A DNA stretch of 64,000 bases, taken from Alphaproteobacteria bacterium (lineage in GTDB: Bacteria > Pseudomonadota > Alphaproteobacteria > CACIAM-22H2). Each line of letters starts with the position of its first letter. Position 1 is the stretch's first letter. The notes beneath the pieces are model-generated. The model saw only the letters and a list, made by a program, of their open reading frames with translations. It searched no databases and was not told the origin of the DNA. The translations under genes were made by a program, and so were the position numbers. Location of the stretch: the NCBI GenBank assembly GCA_016793165.1, contig JAEULA010000016.1, positions 1-64,000 on the forward strand, written 5' to 3'. Below are positions 57,561-64,000 of the stretch, piece after piece.

Positions 57561-58328
57561 ATGCCCAAAGTTCTCGTGATCGTGCCGTTCCCGATGAGCG
57601 AGGCCAATCGCAGGCAGCGCGAGCAGCAGCTCGACGCCGTCGAGCTCGGACCGGACATCGTCTTCCACTTCCGCCCGGTGCGCGCAGGCCCGGCGAACTA
57701 CACCAGCGAGCACGACTCCGTGCTCGCCGACCTTTCGATCCTCGACGCCGGGAAGCGCGCGCAGGAGGAGGGCTACGACGCGGTCTGCATCGACACGATG
57801 AGCGACTCAGGGCTGGCGGCGCTGCGCTCGGTGCTCGACATCCCGGTGATCGGTCCGGGCCGCGCGTCGATGCTGACGGCGCTGATGCTGGGCGAACGCT
57901 TCTCGATCCTGATCATGTGGGACCGCTGGAAGCATCTCTACAAGAAGTCGATCCTCGAGCTCGGGCTGACCTGGCGCTGCGCCTCAGTGCGCTCGATCGG
58001 CATCGAGCCCAGCAACCAGTCCCTGCTCGCCGGCAAGGAGGAGGAGGTCTTCCCGCTGCTGCTCGCGGCCGCGCGGCGCTGCATCGACGAGGATGGCGCC
58101 GACGTGATCCTGCTCGGCTCGACCACGATGCATCAGGCGCACGCCTATCTGCGCGACCGCCTGCCGGTGCCGGTGATCAATCCCGGGCCGCTGAGCTACA
58201 AGCTCGCGGAGGCCGCGCTGGCGCTGAAGCTGACCCACAGCCGCAAGGCCTTTGCCAAGCCCGTCGCCCCCAAGCTCGACATGATCGACGCGATGCTCGG
58301 CGCGGTCGTGCCGCCGTCGGGCGGCTGA
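57561..58328 (+). CDS. Asp/Glu/hydantoin-racemase-fold protein lacking both catalytic cysteines
   Basis: A 255-residue protein with the racemase fold: [38 protein letters not shown] and [18 protein letters not shown]. In hydantoin, allantoin and glutamate racemases the two catalytic cysteines sit in C-x-D-P-G-L and LG-C-x-G-M type motifs; here the positions are Thr79 (DTMSDSGL) and Ser187 (LGSTTM). Cys76 and Cys140 are nearby but not aligned. It may therefore be a lyase, a decarboxylase-like arylmalonate type, or inactive. Start ATG 57561 lies five bases after a perfect inverted repeat; no clear ribosome-binding site. Thirty-one bases upstream of the adenylation-domain gene. Confidence 0.82.
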   Translation: MPKVLVIVPFPMSEANRRQREQQLDAVELGPDIVFHFRPVRAGPANYTSEHDSVLADLSILDAGKRAQEEGYDAVCIDTMSDSGLAALRSVLDIPVIGPGRASMLTALMLGERFSILIMWDRWKHLYKKSILELGLTWRCASVRSIGIEPSNQSLLAGKEEEVFPLLLAAARRCIDEDGADVILLGSTTMHQAHAYLRDRLPVPVINPGPLSYKLAEAALALKLTHSRKAFAKPVAPKLDMIDAMLGAVVPPSGG

Positions 58329-58359
58329 GACGACCGCGTCCGCGCCGCATCCAGACGGC

Positions 58360-60915
58360 ATGACGCCGACCGCCATCGTCGCGCGCCTCGATGCGCTTGC
58401 GGCCGAGCGTCCCGCGGCGGTGGCCGTCGAGGACGGCGGCGTCGCGCTAAGCTACAGGTCGCTCGTCGACAAGGCGGACGCCCTCGCCGGCCGCCTGTCG
58501 GCCGCCGGGCTCCTGCCCGGCCACCACGTCGGCATGATCTGCGCCAGCGACGCGGAGCGGATCGTCACGGCGCTCGCCATCCTGCGCGCCGGCGGCGTCT
58601 ATGCCCCCATCGATCCCACGCTGCCGCCGGATCAGGTCGAAGCGTTGCGGGCGCATGCCGAGTGCGCCCTCGTCGTGCGCCGGTCCGGCGACGGACCATT
58701 GCAGCTGGACCCCTGTCGCGCCGACGCGACGCGCAGCGACGGCGCCTATCTGCGCTTCACCTCGGGCTCGACGGGCGCCCCGAAGGCGATCCTGCACTCG
58801 CACGACACGGCCCTGCGGCTCGGCGAGGCCTTCGCCGGAAGCGTCGGGGTCGAAGCGGGCGATCGCGTCACGCTGTTCAATCCGTTCTGGCACACGCTGG
58901 TCTGGGGATCCCTGCTGGCCGGGGCGACGCTTTGCCTTTTCGACCTGCGCAAGACCACCGCCGCCGGCCTCGCGCGCGCGATCGACGATCGGCGCATCTC
59001 CGTCTACTCGTCCTTCCCGACCGCCTTCCGCCAGCTTGTCGCGGCGATCGGGCCGGAGCGGCGTCTCGCCGGCGTGCGCCGGATATCGCTCAGCGGCGAG
59101 GCGCTGCAGCGCGACGACGTCCTCGCCGCCCGTCGCTGCTTCGCGCCGGACTGCGTGCTCGTGAACAACTACGGCGCCTCCGAGCTCGGCCATATCAGCA
59201 GCCACGCGATCGCGCCGGAAACGCCGATCGACGCGGCCGGGATCCCCGTGGGTCATCCCGCGCCGGGTGTGGCGTTGCGTCTCGTGGACGACGACGCGCG
59301 CCGCCTGCCGGACGGCGAGGCCGGCGAAATCGCCGTGCGCTGCGCGCATCTTCCCGAGGGCTACTGGCGTCGGCCGGACCTGACGGCGCGGATCTTCGTG
59401 CCGGATCCCGAGGCCGACGGCGAGCGGCTCTATCTCACCGGCGACATCGGCCGCTTCGATTCCACCGGCGCGCTGCAGATCCTTGGGCGCAAGGACCGGC
59501 AGGTGAAGATCCGCGGCCACCGCGTCCTGCCCGAAGAGGTCGAAGCGGTGCTGGCCGCGCATCCCGGCGTGCGCGAGGTGGCCGTGACCGCACCGGCGCA
59601 CTGGTCGGGCATCGCGCGCCTGTCGGCCGCGATCGTGGCCGCCGGCGCGATCGCGCCGACTTCCGCGGAGCTGCGCACCTTCGCCGCGTCGCGCCTTCCC
59701 GACTACATGGTGCCGCTGGAGATCACCGCGGTGCCGGCGCTGCCGCGCGCGCCGTCCGGCAAGGTGGATTGGAGTGCGCTGTCGAGGGCCGCAGCCGCCC
59801 GCCCGCCGGACTCGCCGCTCCCCGCAGGCGTCACGCAGGCCTTCGAGCTGCTGGTGCTGCGCATCTGGGAGGAGCTGCTCAGCGCCCGCCCGATCGGCAT
59901 CGACGACGACTTCTTCGATCTCGGCGGCGACTCGCTGTCCGCCGCGCAGGTCGCGCTGCGTGTCGAGGGGCTGCTCGATCGCGCGATCCCGGTGACGGCG
60001 CTGCACGAGACGCCGACGATCCGCGGCTTTGCCGCGCGCTGCATGCGCGACGCGCCACTCGAGCCGGCAGTGGTCGCGCTTCGCGGCGGTGCCGGGCGAC
60101 GGCCGCTGTTCTTCCTTCATCCCGATCTGCATGCCGGCGCCTATTGCCGGACCCTCGCGAATTTGCTGCCCGCCGACCAACCGGTGATCGTCCTCGCCCC
60201 GCATGGGCGGGCGATCGACGAGGCGATGCCCGCCACGATCGAGGCCATGGGGGCGGAGCGGGCACGGCTGGTCCGCGGGCTGCAACCCGACGGACCGATC
60301 GCGCTCGCCGGGTTCTGCAACGGCGCGCTGATCGCCTACGAGACCGCACGCCACCTCGCCGCGGCCGGCATCGTCGTCGACTCGCTGATCATGATCGATC
60401 CCCCCTCCTTCACGGTCGCGCCCCGGGCTCTCCGTTCGCTCGCCGGGCATCTCGACACCGCACTCGCCGCCCTGGGGGCGCCGCCGGGATTCGTCGCGCG
60501 AAAGGCCGGCTGGCTGCTCCACGAGCTGCACGGCCTGCTCGACCCGACCGCCGGCACCTGGAAGGCACGGCTGCGAGCGCTCGCCGAGGCGACACTTGTC
60601 GGGCCCGCGCGCCGGCTGCGCGATCGAATGCGTGGCGCGGCGCCCGCGACGGCGTCGGCACCCGCCTGGCGGCTCGTCTTCGATCGACTCAATGCGGTGG
60701 CGCTCGGCTTCCTGCCGCGCGAGACGCCCGTCGCGCTCGACGTGATCCTGACGGCGACCGGCGAGCGTCGGCGCTACCGGGCGGCGCGGTGGCGGCGGGT
60801 CGCACGCGATGTCCGGATCCACCGCATCGCGGCCACGCATCTCGGCTGCCTCACACGCGAGAGCGCGGCCCTGGCCGAACCGCTGCAACGCTGCCTCGCG
60901 CGCCGTGCACCATGA
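58360..60915 (+). CDS. Stand-alone NRPS-like protein: adenylation, carrier and thioesterase domains
   Basis: An 851-residue A-T-TE protein. Adenylation (about 1-475): FTSGSTGAPKAIL at 133-145, NNYGASELG near 270, YLTGDIGR near 365, GRKDRQVKIRGHRVLP near 380 and PSGKVDW with Lys468. Carrier (about 485-565): DDFFDLGGDSLSA with Ser525 as phosphopantetheine site. Thioesterase (about 575-850): nucleophile motif LAGFCNGALIA, with Cys653 replacing the usual serine, and a late THLGCL histidine. The A4 segment FWHTLVWGSL lacks the aspartate that binds the amino group of alpha-amino acids, suggesting an aryl- or hydroxy-acid substrate. No condensation domain; release of a single activated acyl unit or dimerisation is possible. 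No MbtH or phosphopantetheinyl transferase gene in view. Confidence 0.88.
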   Translation: MTPTAIVARLDALAAERPAAVAVEDGGVALSYRSLVDKADALAGRLSAAGLLPGHHVGMICASDAERIVTALAILRAGGVYAPIDPTLPPDQVEALRAHAECALVVRRSGDGPLQLDPCRADATRSDGAYLRFTSGSTGAPKAILHSHDTALRLGEAFAGSVGVEAGDRVTLFNPFWHTLVWGSLLAGATLCLFDLRKTTAAGLARAIDDRRISVYSSFPTAFRQLVAAIGPERRLAGVRRISLSGEALQRDDVLAARRCFAPDCVLVNNYGASELGHISSHAIAPETPIDAAGIPVGHPAPGVALRLVDDDARRLPDGEAGEIAVRCAHLPEGYWRRPDLTARIFVPDPEADGERLYLTGDIGRFDSTGALQILGRKDRQVKIRGHRVLPEEVEAVLAAHPGVREVAVTAPAHWSGIARLSAAIVAAGAIAPTSAELRTFAASRLPDYMVPLEITAVPALPRAPSGKVDWSALSRAAAARPPDSPLPAGVTQAFELLVLRIWEELLSARPIGIDDDFFDLGGDSLSAAQVALRVEGLLDRAIPVTALHETPTIRGFAARCMRDAPLEPAVVALRGGAGRRPLFFLHPDLHAGAYCRTLANLLPADQPVIVLAPHGRAIDEAMPATIEAMGAERARLVRGLQPDGPIALAGFCNGALIAYETARHLAAAGIVVDSLIMIDPPSFTVAPRALRSLAGHLDTALAALGAPPGFVARKAGWLLHELHGLLDPTAGTWKARLRALAEATLVGPARRLRDRMRGAAPATASAPAWRLVFDRLNAVALGFLPRETPVALDVILTATGERRRYRAARWRRVARDVRIHRIAATHLGCLTRESAALAEPLQRCLARRAP

Positions 60916-61047
60916 CGGCACCGGGCGGCGGCGCCGAATGACGTGTTGTCGCAGTCCCGCCGTGCCGGCCGCGGGCCCCCATCTTCGCCTTGCGATCGCC
61001 ATCCTGGCGTGGCGGCATAGCGGTCCGTTCGTCGCAGGGAGATTCCC

Positions 61048-61452
61048 ATGACCGTCCGCACCATCCTGTCCACCGCGCTGGTCTTCGCCGCCCTCGCAAT
61101 GGCCGCTCCGTCCGCGCAGGCGATCGACGAGAAGGTCTACGGCACCGTGCGCTATCTCAGCGGCGGCGTCGGCGAGGACGAGAAGCAGGAGATCATCGAT
61201 CGCGCCGCGCAGTACACGTTCCGGATCACGACGGCGCACAAGAAGTCGGGCGACTTCCTCGCCGACTGCAAGGTGACGGTGACGAAGGGCAACCAGACCG
61301 TGCTCGAGGCCGTGATGGACGGCCCGGTGCTGCTGGCCAAGCTCGATCCCGGTACCTACCGGCTACGCGCCGAATTTGAGAACAAGCCGCAGGACCGGCA
61401 GTTCACGGTCGGGCGCACCGGCATGGTCTCGCTCTATCTGTACTGGGATTGA
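61048..61452 (+). CDS. Small exported protein of unknown function
   Basis: A 134-residue protein with a signal peptide (about 1-25, MTVRTILSTALVFAALAMAA, cleavage near AQAID). The mature part is rich in short beta-strand-like segments (YTFRITTAH, LADCKVTVTKGNQTVLEAV, LLAKLDPGTYRLRAEF, MVSLYLYWD), resembling a transthyretin-like or carboxypeptidase regulatory fold. One cysteine. It has gggagattccc before ATG. It is in the same direction as the A-T-TE gene, 132 bases after it, and upstream of another small unknown gene. Function not assigned. Confidence 0.7.
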   Translation: MTVRTILSTALVFAALAMAAPSAQAIDEKVYGTVRYLSGGVGEDEKQEIIDRAAQYTFRITTAHKKSGDFLADCKVTVTKGNQTVLEAVMDGPVLLAKLDPGTYRLRAEFENKPQDRQFTVGRTGMVSLYLYWD

Positions 61453-61513
61453 GCGTGGACCGGACGACCGACCGCGGCACGGTGCCGTTCCCCTCCATCG
61501 CACGGGATCTGTC

Positions 61514-62158
61514 ATGACCACGAGCAGCTACGAGACCATGGTCTTCCTCAGCTACACGCTGCCGGAGACCGCGATCCCCAACGGCTACGAGCCGTGGCTG
61601 CGCGAGGTCGACAACCCCTTCTTCAACGCGATCCCGGGCATGGGACTCTACGAGAACTGGCGCAACGTCGTGATGCGGCCCGAGAGTCTGCCCTTCCAGC
61701 ATTTCGACTTCCTGCATCCGCAGACCGACGCCGATCTCGAGCGCGTCTGGTTCAACAAGAGCCTGGACGAGTTCCGCCAGGGCTGGATCCGCAAATGGGG
61801 ATACGGCGCGACCGGGCAGCAGCCGACGCCGGCCAGCGCCTTCGGGTGGTACGCGAAGCGCGAGGGGGGCCCGGCCGCCGCGCGCGGGCCGTGGTGCGTG
61901 ATCGCCGGCGATGCGCCGGCGAGCGCCGGCGGCGAGCGCTGGCGCATCGTCGAGGCCCTGCGCAAGCACTATGCAATCGGCTTCGCGCCGGCCGGCGAGG
62001 CGTGGCGCAAGCCGCTGGCCCCCGGCCAGGGGCCGGGCTTCACGACCTTCAGCGTGCACTACGCCCGCGACGAGGCCGGCGCGGGCGCGATCGCGGACAG
62101 GCTCGGCACGACGCCGCTCGTCGTCGCCAGCGTGATGGCGAGCCCCAGACCGCTCTGA
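61514..62158 (+). CDS. Uncharacterised protein, 214 residues
   Basis: The frame opens at ATG 61514 (weak site gggatctgtc) and ends at TGA 62158. Segments include ETMVFLSYTLPETAIPNGYEPWLREVDNPFFNAIPGM, ending in TTFSVHYARDEAGAGAIAD and TTPLVVASVMASP; alternating strands and helices suggest a ferredoxin-like or dimeric alpha/beta-barrel (EthD/Dabb-like) arrangement, but no motif is decisive. No signal or membrane segment. It lies 61 bases after the small exported protein and is convergent with a membrane-protein gene, four bases apart. I do not recognise a family with certainty. Confidence 0.65.
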   Translation: MTTSSYETMVFLSYTLPETAIPNGYEPWLREVDNPFFNAIPGMGLYENWRNVVMRPESLPFQHFDFLHPQTDADLERVWFNKSLDEFRQGWIRKWGYGATGQQPTPASAFGWYAKREGGPAAARGPWCVIAGDAPASAGGERWRIVEALRKHYAIGFAPAGEAWRKPLAPGQGPGFTTFSVHYARDEAGAGAIADRLGTTPLVVASVMASPRPL

Positions 62159-62162
62159 CGGA

Positions 62163-63650
62163 TCAGCGGCTGCGCATCGCCGCGCGCGCGACCGCTGCGA
62201 CGTCGCGCGCCGCCTTCGGCAGCGCAGCGACGGCGCGCAGGATCTCGCGCAGCAGCAGCGCACCGCCGAGCACGGCAGGCAGAAGCAGAAGCAGCCGGAA
62301 GAGGAATTCGTCCGCGGCGATCGCGCCCAGGCGCGCCAGGAGGTCGGAGATTTCGCGCCGAAGCTCGGCCGCGAGATCCGGCCCGACCATGGCCAGGGCG
62401 ATGCCGTAGAGCGGCAGCAGCAGCACCGGAATCCACCCCTCGCCGGACAAGCCGAGGCGCCGGCCGAACCGCGCGAGCAACATGCCGCCGATCGCGGCCG
62501 CGAGTGCCGCCGCGATCGACAGTCCGAGCTGGAGCGTCGCCGACAGCCCGTCGGACAGCACGAGAGCGAGCCCGGCGACCACGAGTGTCGCGGCGGTCAC
62601 GCGGAATGTCGGCACCACGACGGCTCGCCCGACGAGGCTCGCCCCGAGCCAGCCCCAGGCGAGCGCGATCGGCGCCGCCATGACATTGCCGATCGCGGCG
62701 CGGACTGCGCCGTCGCCCGTCCAGAGCAGGACGACGGCGATCGCGGCGGGGCACAACGCGAGCCCCGCGACCAGCGCCGCACCGCGCAACCCGGCGAAGA
62801 CGCCCGCGATGAACCCCGCGAGCGGCAGGGCGCCCGCCGCGCCGGTCACGTAGATCCAGCGCAACGCGCCCCAGTCAGCCGGCCAGGCGAGCGGCAGCCC
62901 GAACTGGCCCGGGTCGAGCCACAGCACGAGGCCGAGCAGCGCACCGACCATGGGCGTCCGCCACGGCCGGTGCGGCGCGAGGCCCAGCGTGGCGCGTCGG
63001 ATCGCCTCCCCCGCGGACCAGGCAAGCGCGGCCGGCAGCCAGAGATAGGGCTGCGCCACGCCGTACCCGAGGACCCAGTCGCCGAGCTGGAACCGTCCGC
63101 GCGACTGCACGGCGAGCAGAACGCCGAGCGCGACGGCGCCGACGCCAGCCAGTGCGAGCTCCGGCCAGGGCAGGCCGCGAAGTCCGGCAAGGAGGCACAG
63201 CGGCAGGAGCAGGCCCAACGCGTACCACGGCAAGGCGATCTTCACGTCGTCGGTCGCGTAGATCGGCACGACGAAGAACAGCGGCAGCAGCAGCAGCGTC
63301 ATGGCCCACCACCGCGACGGCGCGGGCAGCGCCGCGATCCGGTCCAGGCCGATGCCGTGCCGGACCATCCATGCGGCCCCGAGCGCCAGCGCCGCGGCAT
63401 CCGCGCGGCCGCCGATCACCAGCGTGTCCCGGTCGATGGCGAGCTGGAGCAGCACGCCGACGACCGTCACCGCGACGATCGCGATCCAGGCAGGGCGGCC
63501 GAAGCGCAGGACGAGCCAAGCCGCGATCGGCGCGATCAGCGCGCCCGCCTCGATCGTCGCCGGGCCGAAGCCGGGCCAGCGAACGCTCGCGGCGCCGAGC
63601 AGCAGGATCGCGAGGGCCAGCATCAGCGCCGCCGCCGCGGCTCCGGGCAC
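62163..63650 (-). CDS. Polytopic membrane protein of unknown function
   Basis: A 495-residue protein, mostly hydrophobic, with an estimated twelve to fourteen transmembrane helices. Beginning at a GTG (63650), it has ALMLALAILLLGAASVRWPG first, and ends with a basic, helical tail (LREILRAVAALPKAARDVAAVARA). Stretches such as YATDDVKIALPWYALGLLLPL and GVAQPYLWLPAALAWSAGEA recall uncharacterised bacterial integral membrane proteins, but no transporter motif is identifiable. Base composition and codon use are like the neighbours. Start is uncertain; the strand opposite contains only low-complexity frames. Confidence 0.7.
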   Translation of the reverse strand: MPGAAAAALMLALAILLLGAASVRWPGFGPATIEAGALIAPIAAWLVLRFGRPAWIAIVAVTVVGVLLQLAIDRDTLVIGGRADAAALALGAAWMVRHGIGLDRIAALPAPSRWWAMTLLLLPLFFVVPIYATDDVKIALPWYALGLLLPLCLLAGLRGLPWPELALAGVGAVALGVLLAVQSRGRFQLGDWVLGYGVAQPYLWLPAALAWSAGEAIRRATLGLAPHRPWRTPMVGALLGLVLWLDPGQFGLPLAWPADWGALRWIYVTGAAGALPLAGFIAGVFAGLRGAALVAGLALCPAAIAVVLLWTGDGAVRAAIGNVMAAPIALAWGWLGASLVGRAVVVPTFRVTAATLVVAGLALVLSDGLSATLQLGLSIAAALAAAIGGMLLARFGRRLGLSGEGWIPVLLLPLYGIALAMVGPDLAAELRREISDLLARLGAIAADEFLFRLLLLLPAVLGGALLLREILRAVAALPKAARDVAAVARAAMRSR

Positions 63651-63741
63651 GTCGCGTGCCCGATGCGACCCGCGCGCTCGGCGCGGCGGCTTCCGTCTTG
63701 CGACAATTGTCGCGGCGAGGCGCCCGCGCGCGCCGACACGC

Positions 63742-64000
63742 TCAGCGCTCGTAGCCGAACGGATCGTCGACCGAGTGGGCAGGCTGCGTGAACCAGCGCG
63801 GGCCCTGTTCGGTCATGTGGAAGTGGTCCTCGAGCCGCACGCCGAACTCGCCGTAGATGCAGATCATCGGCTCGTTCGAGAAGGTCATGCCCGGTGCCAG
63901 TACCGTGCGGTCGCCTTTCACGAGATACGGCACCTCGTGCACCTCGAGCCCGATACCGTGGCCGGTGCGGTGTGGCAGCCCGGGCACTGCGTAGCCCGGG
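63742..64000 (-). CDS. M24 family metallopeptidase (Xaa-Pro aminopeptidase-like), C-terminal part
   Basis: The frame enters from beyond base 64000 (PGYAVPGLPHRTGHGIG) and stops at 63742, so about 85 C-terminal residues are seen. HRTGHGIGLEVHEVPYL carries the His metal ligand of pita-bread-fold peptidases, MTFSNEPMICIYGEFGVRLEDHF supplies the two glutamate ligands, and the end is DDPFGYER. Such enzymes cleave N-terminal residues next to proline, or act as creatinase/prolidase relatives. The N-terminal part lies outside the window. Confidence 0.88.
   Translation of the reverse strand, partial: PGYAVPGLPHRTGHGIGLEVHEVPYLVKGDRTVLAPGMTFSNEPMICIYGEFGVRLEDHFHMTEQGPRWFTQPAHSVDDPFGYER

Overview
The window is GC-rich DNA (roughly 70% G+C by eye), densely coding, with short intergenic gaps and many ATGA or GTGA start/stop overlaps. 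The gene content is typical of a soil or plant-associated proteobacterium with a large catabolic repertoire: three TRAP transporters, two tripartite tricarboxylate (TTT) transporters with Bug-type binding proteins, and a branched-chain-type ABC importer. An alphaproteobacterium (Rhodospirillales- or Rhizobiales-like) is my best guess. It is an inference from gene content and codon style; no rRNA or tRNA gene is present to confirm it.

Layout. 1-1516: the end of an exopolysaccharide block (two polysaccharide deacetylases). 1532-9543: a sugar-acid type catabolic block (Gfo/Idh/MocA dehydrogenase and IlvD/Edd dehydratase on the minus strand; a second Gfo/Idh/MocA protein, a complete TRAP system and a PhyH dioxygenase on the plus strand). 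9660-15389: a DUF1287 protein, then a glycosyltransferase, a glycosyltransferase-deacetylase fusion and a Wzx-like flippase. 29370 down to 15399: fifteen consecutive minus-strand genes, probably one superoperon, carrying a TTT system, an amidohydrolase, a TRAP system, a PdxA-like dehydrogenase, a second TRAP system, enoyl-CoA hydratase, CaiB-type CoA-transferase and an enolase-superfamily dehydratase. 29492-40592: a second amidohydrolase, a homoserine-dehydrogenase-like/SAF protein, a MocR regulator divergent from a molybdopterin oxidoreductase, a class I amidotransferase, a metallo-beta-lactamase hydrolase coupled to an acyl-CoA ligase, and an isopenicillin-N-synthase-like oxygenase. 40698-54567: a branched-chain-type ABC importer (with livF inverted), a second TTT system, three NodB/PuuE-fold hydrolases, an isochorismatase-type hydrolase, an M20 peptidase and an enoyl-CoA hydratase. 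This part looks like an amide or ureide scavenging region. 54783-64000: a frameshifted PEP-CTERM protein, leuCD, a racemase-fold protein lacking both catalytic cysteines, a stand-alone adenylation-carrier-thioesterase protein, three uncharacterised proteins and the end of an M24 peptidase.

The most unusual feature is not a gene. Two families of compound palindromic repeats (REPIN-like doublets) lie between genes. Family A is at 20341-20470 and 32007-32159. Family B is at 24297-24450, 36761-36920, 42829-42999 and 50217-50372, with a solo unit at 39594-39631. Two of them fill the whole gap between dctP and dctQ in two unrelated TRAP operons, and their terminal purine-rich arm appears to act as the Shine-Dalgarno sequence of dctQ. 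The third TRAP operon has a different pair of strong hairpins at the same junction. Because the elements are inverted repeats built on CCCCTCC/GGAGGGG, they present an SD-like arm at the downstream end in either orientation. Separate palindromes lie at 52262-52418 and 57496-57555; the latter fills almost the entire leuC/racemase divergent promoter gap. No transposase, RAYT, integrase, CRISPR array or RNA gene was seen in the window.
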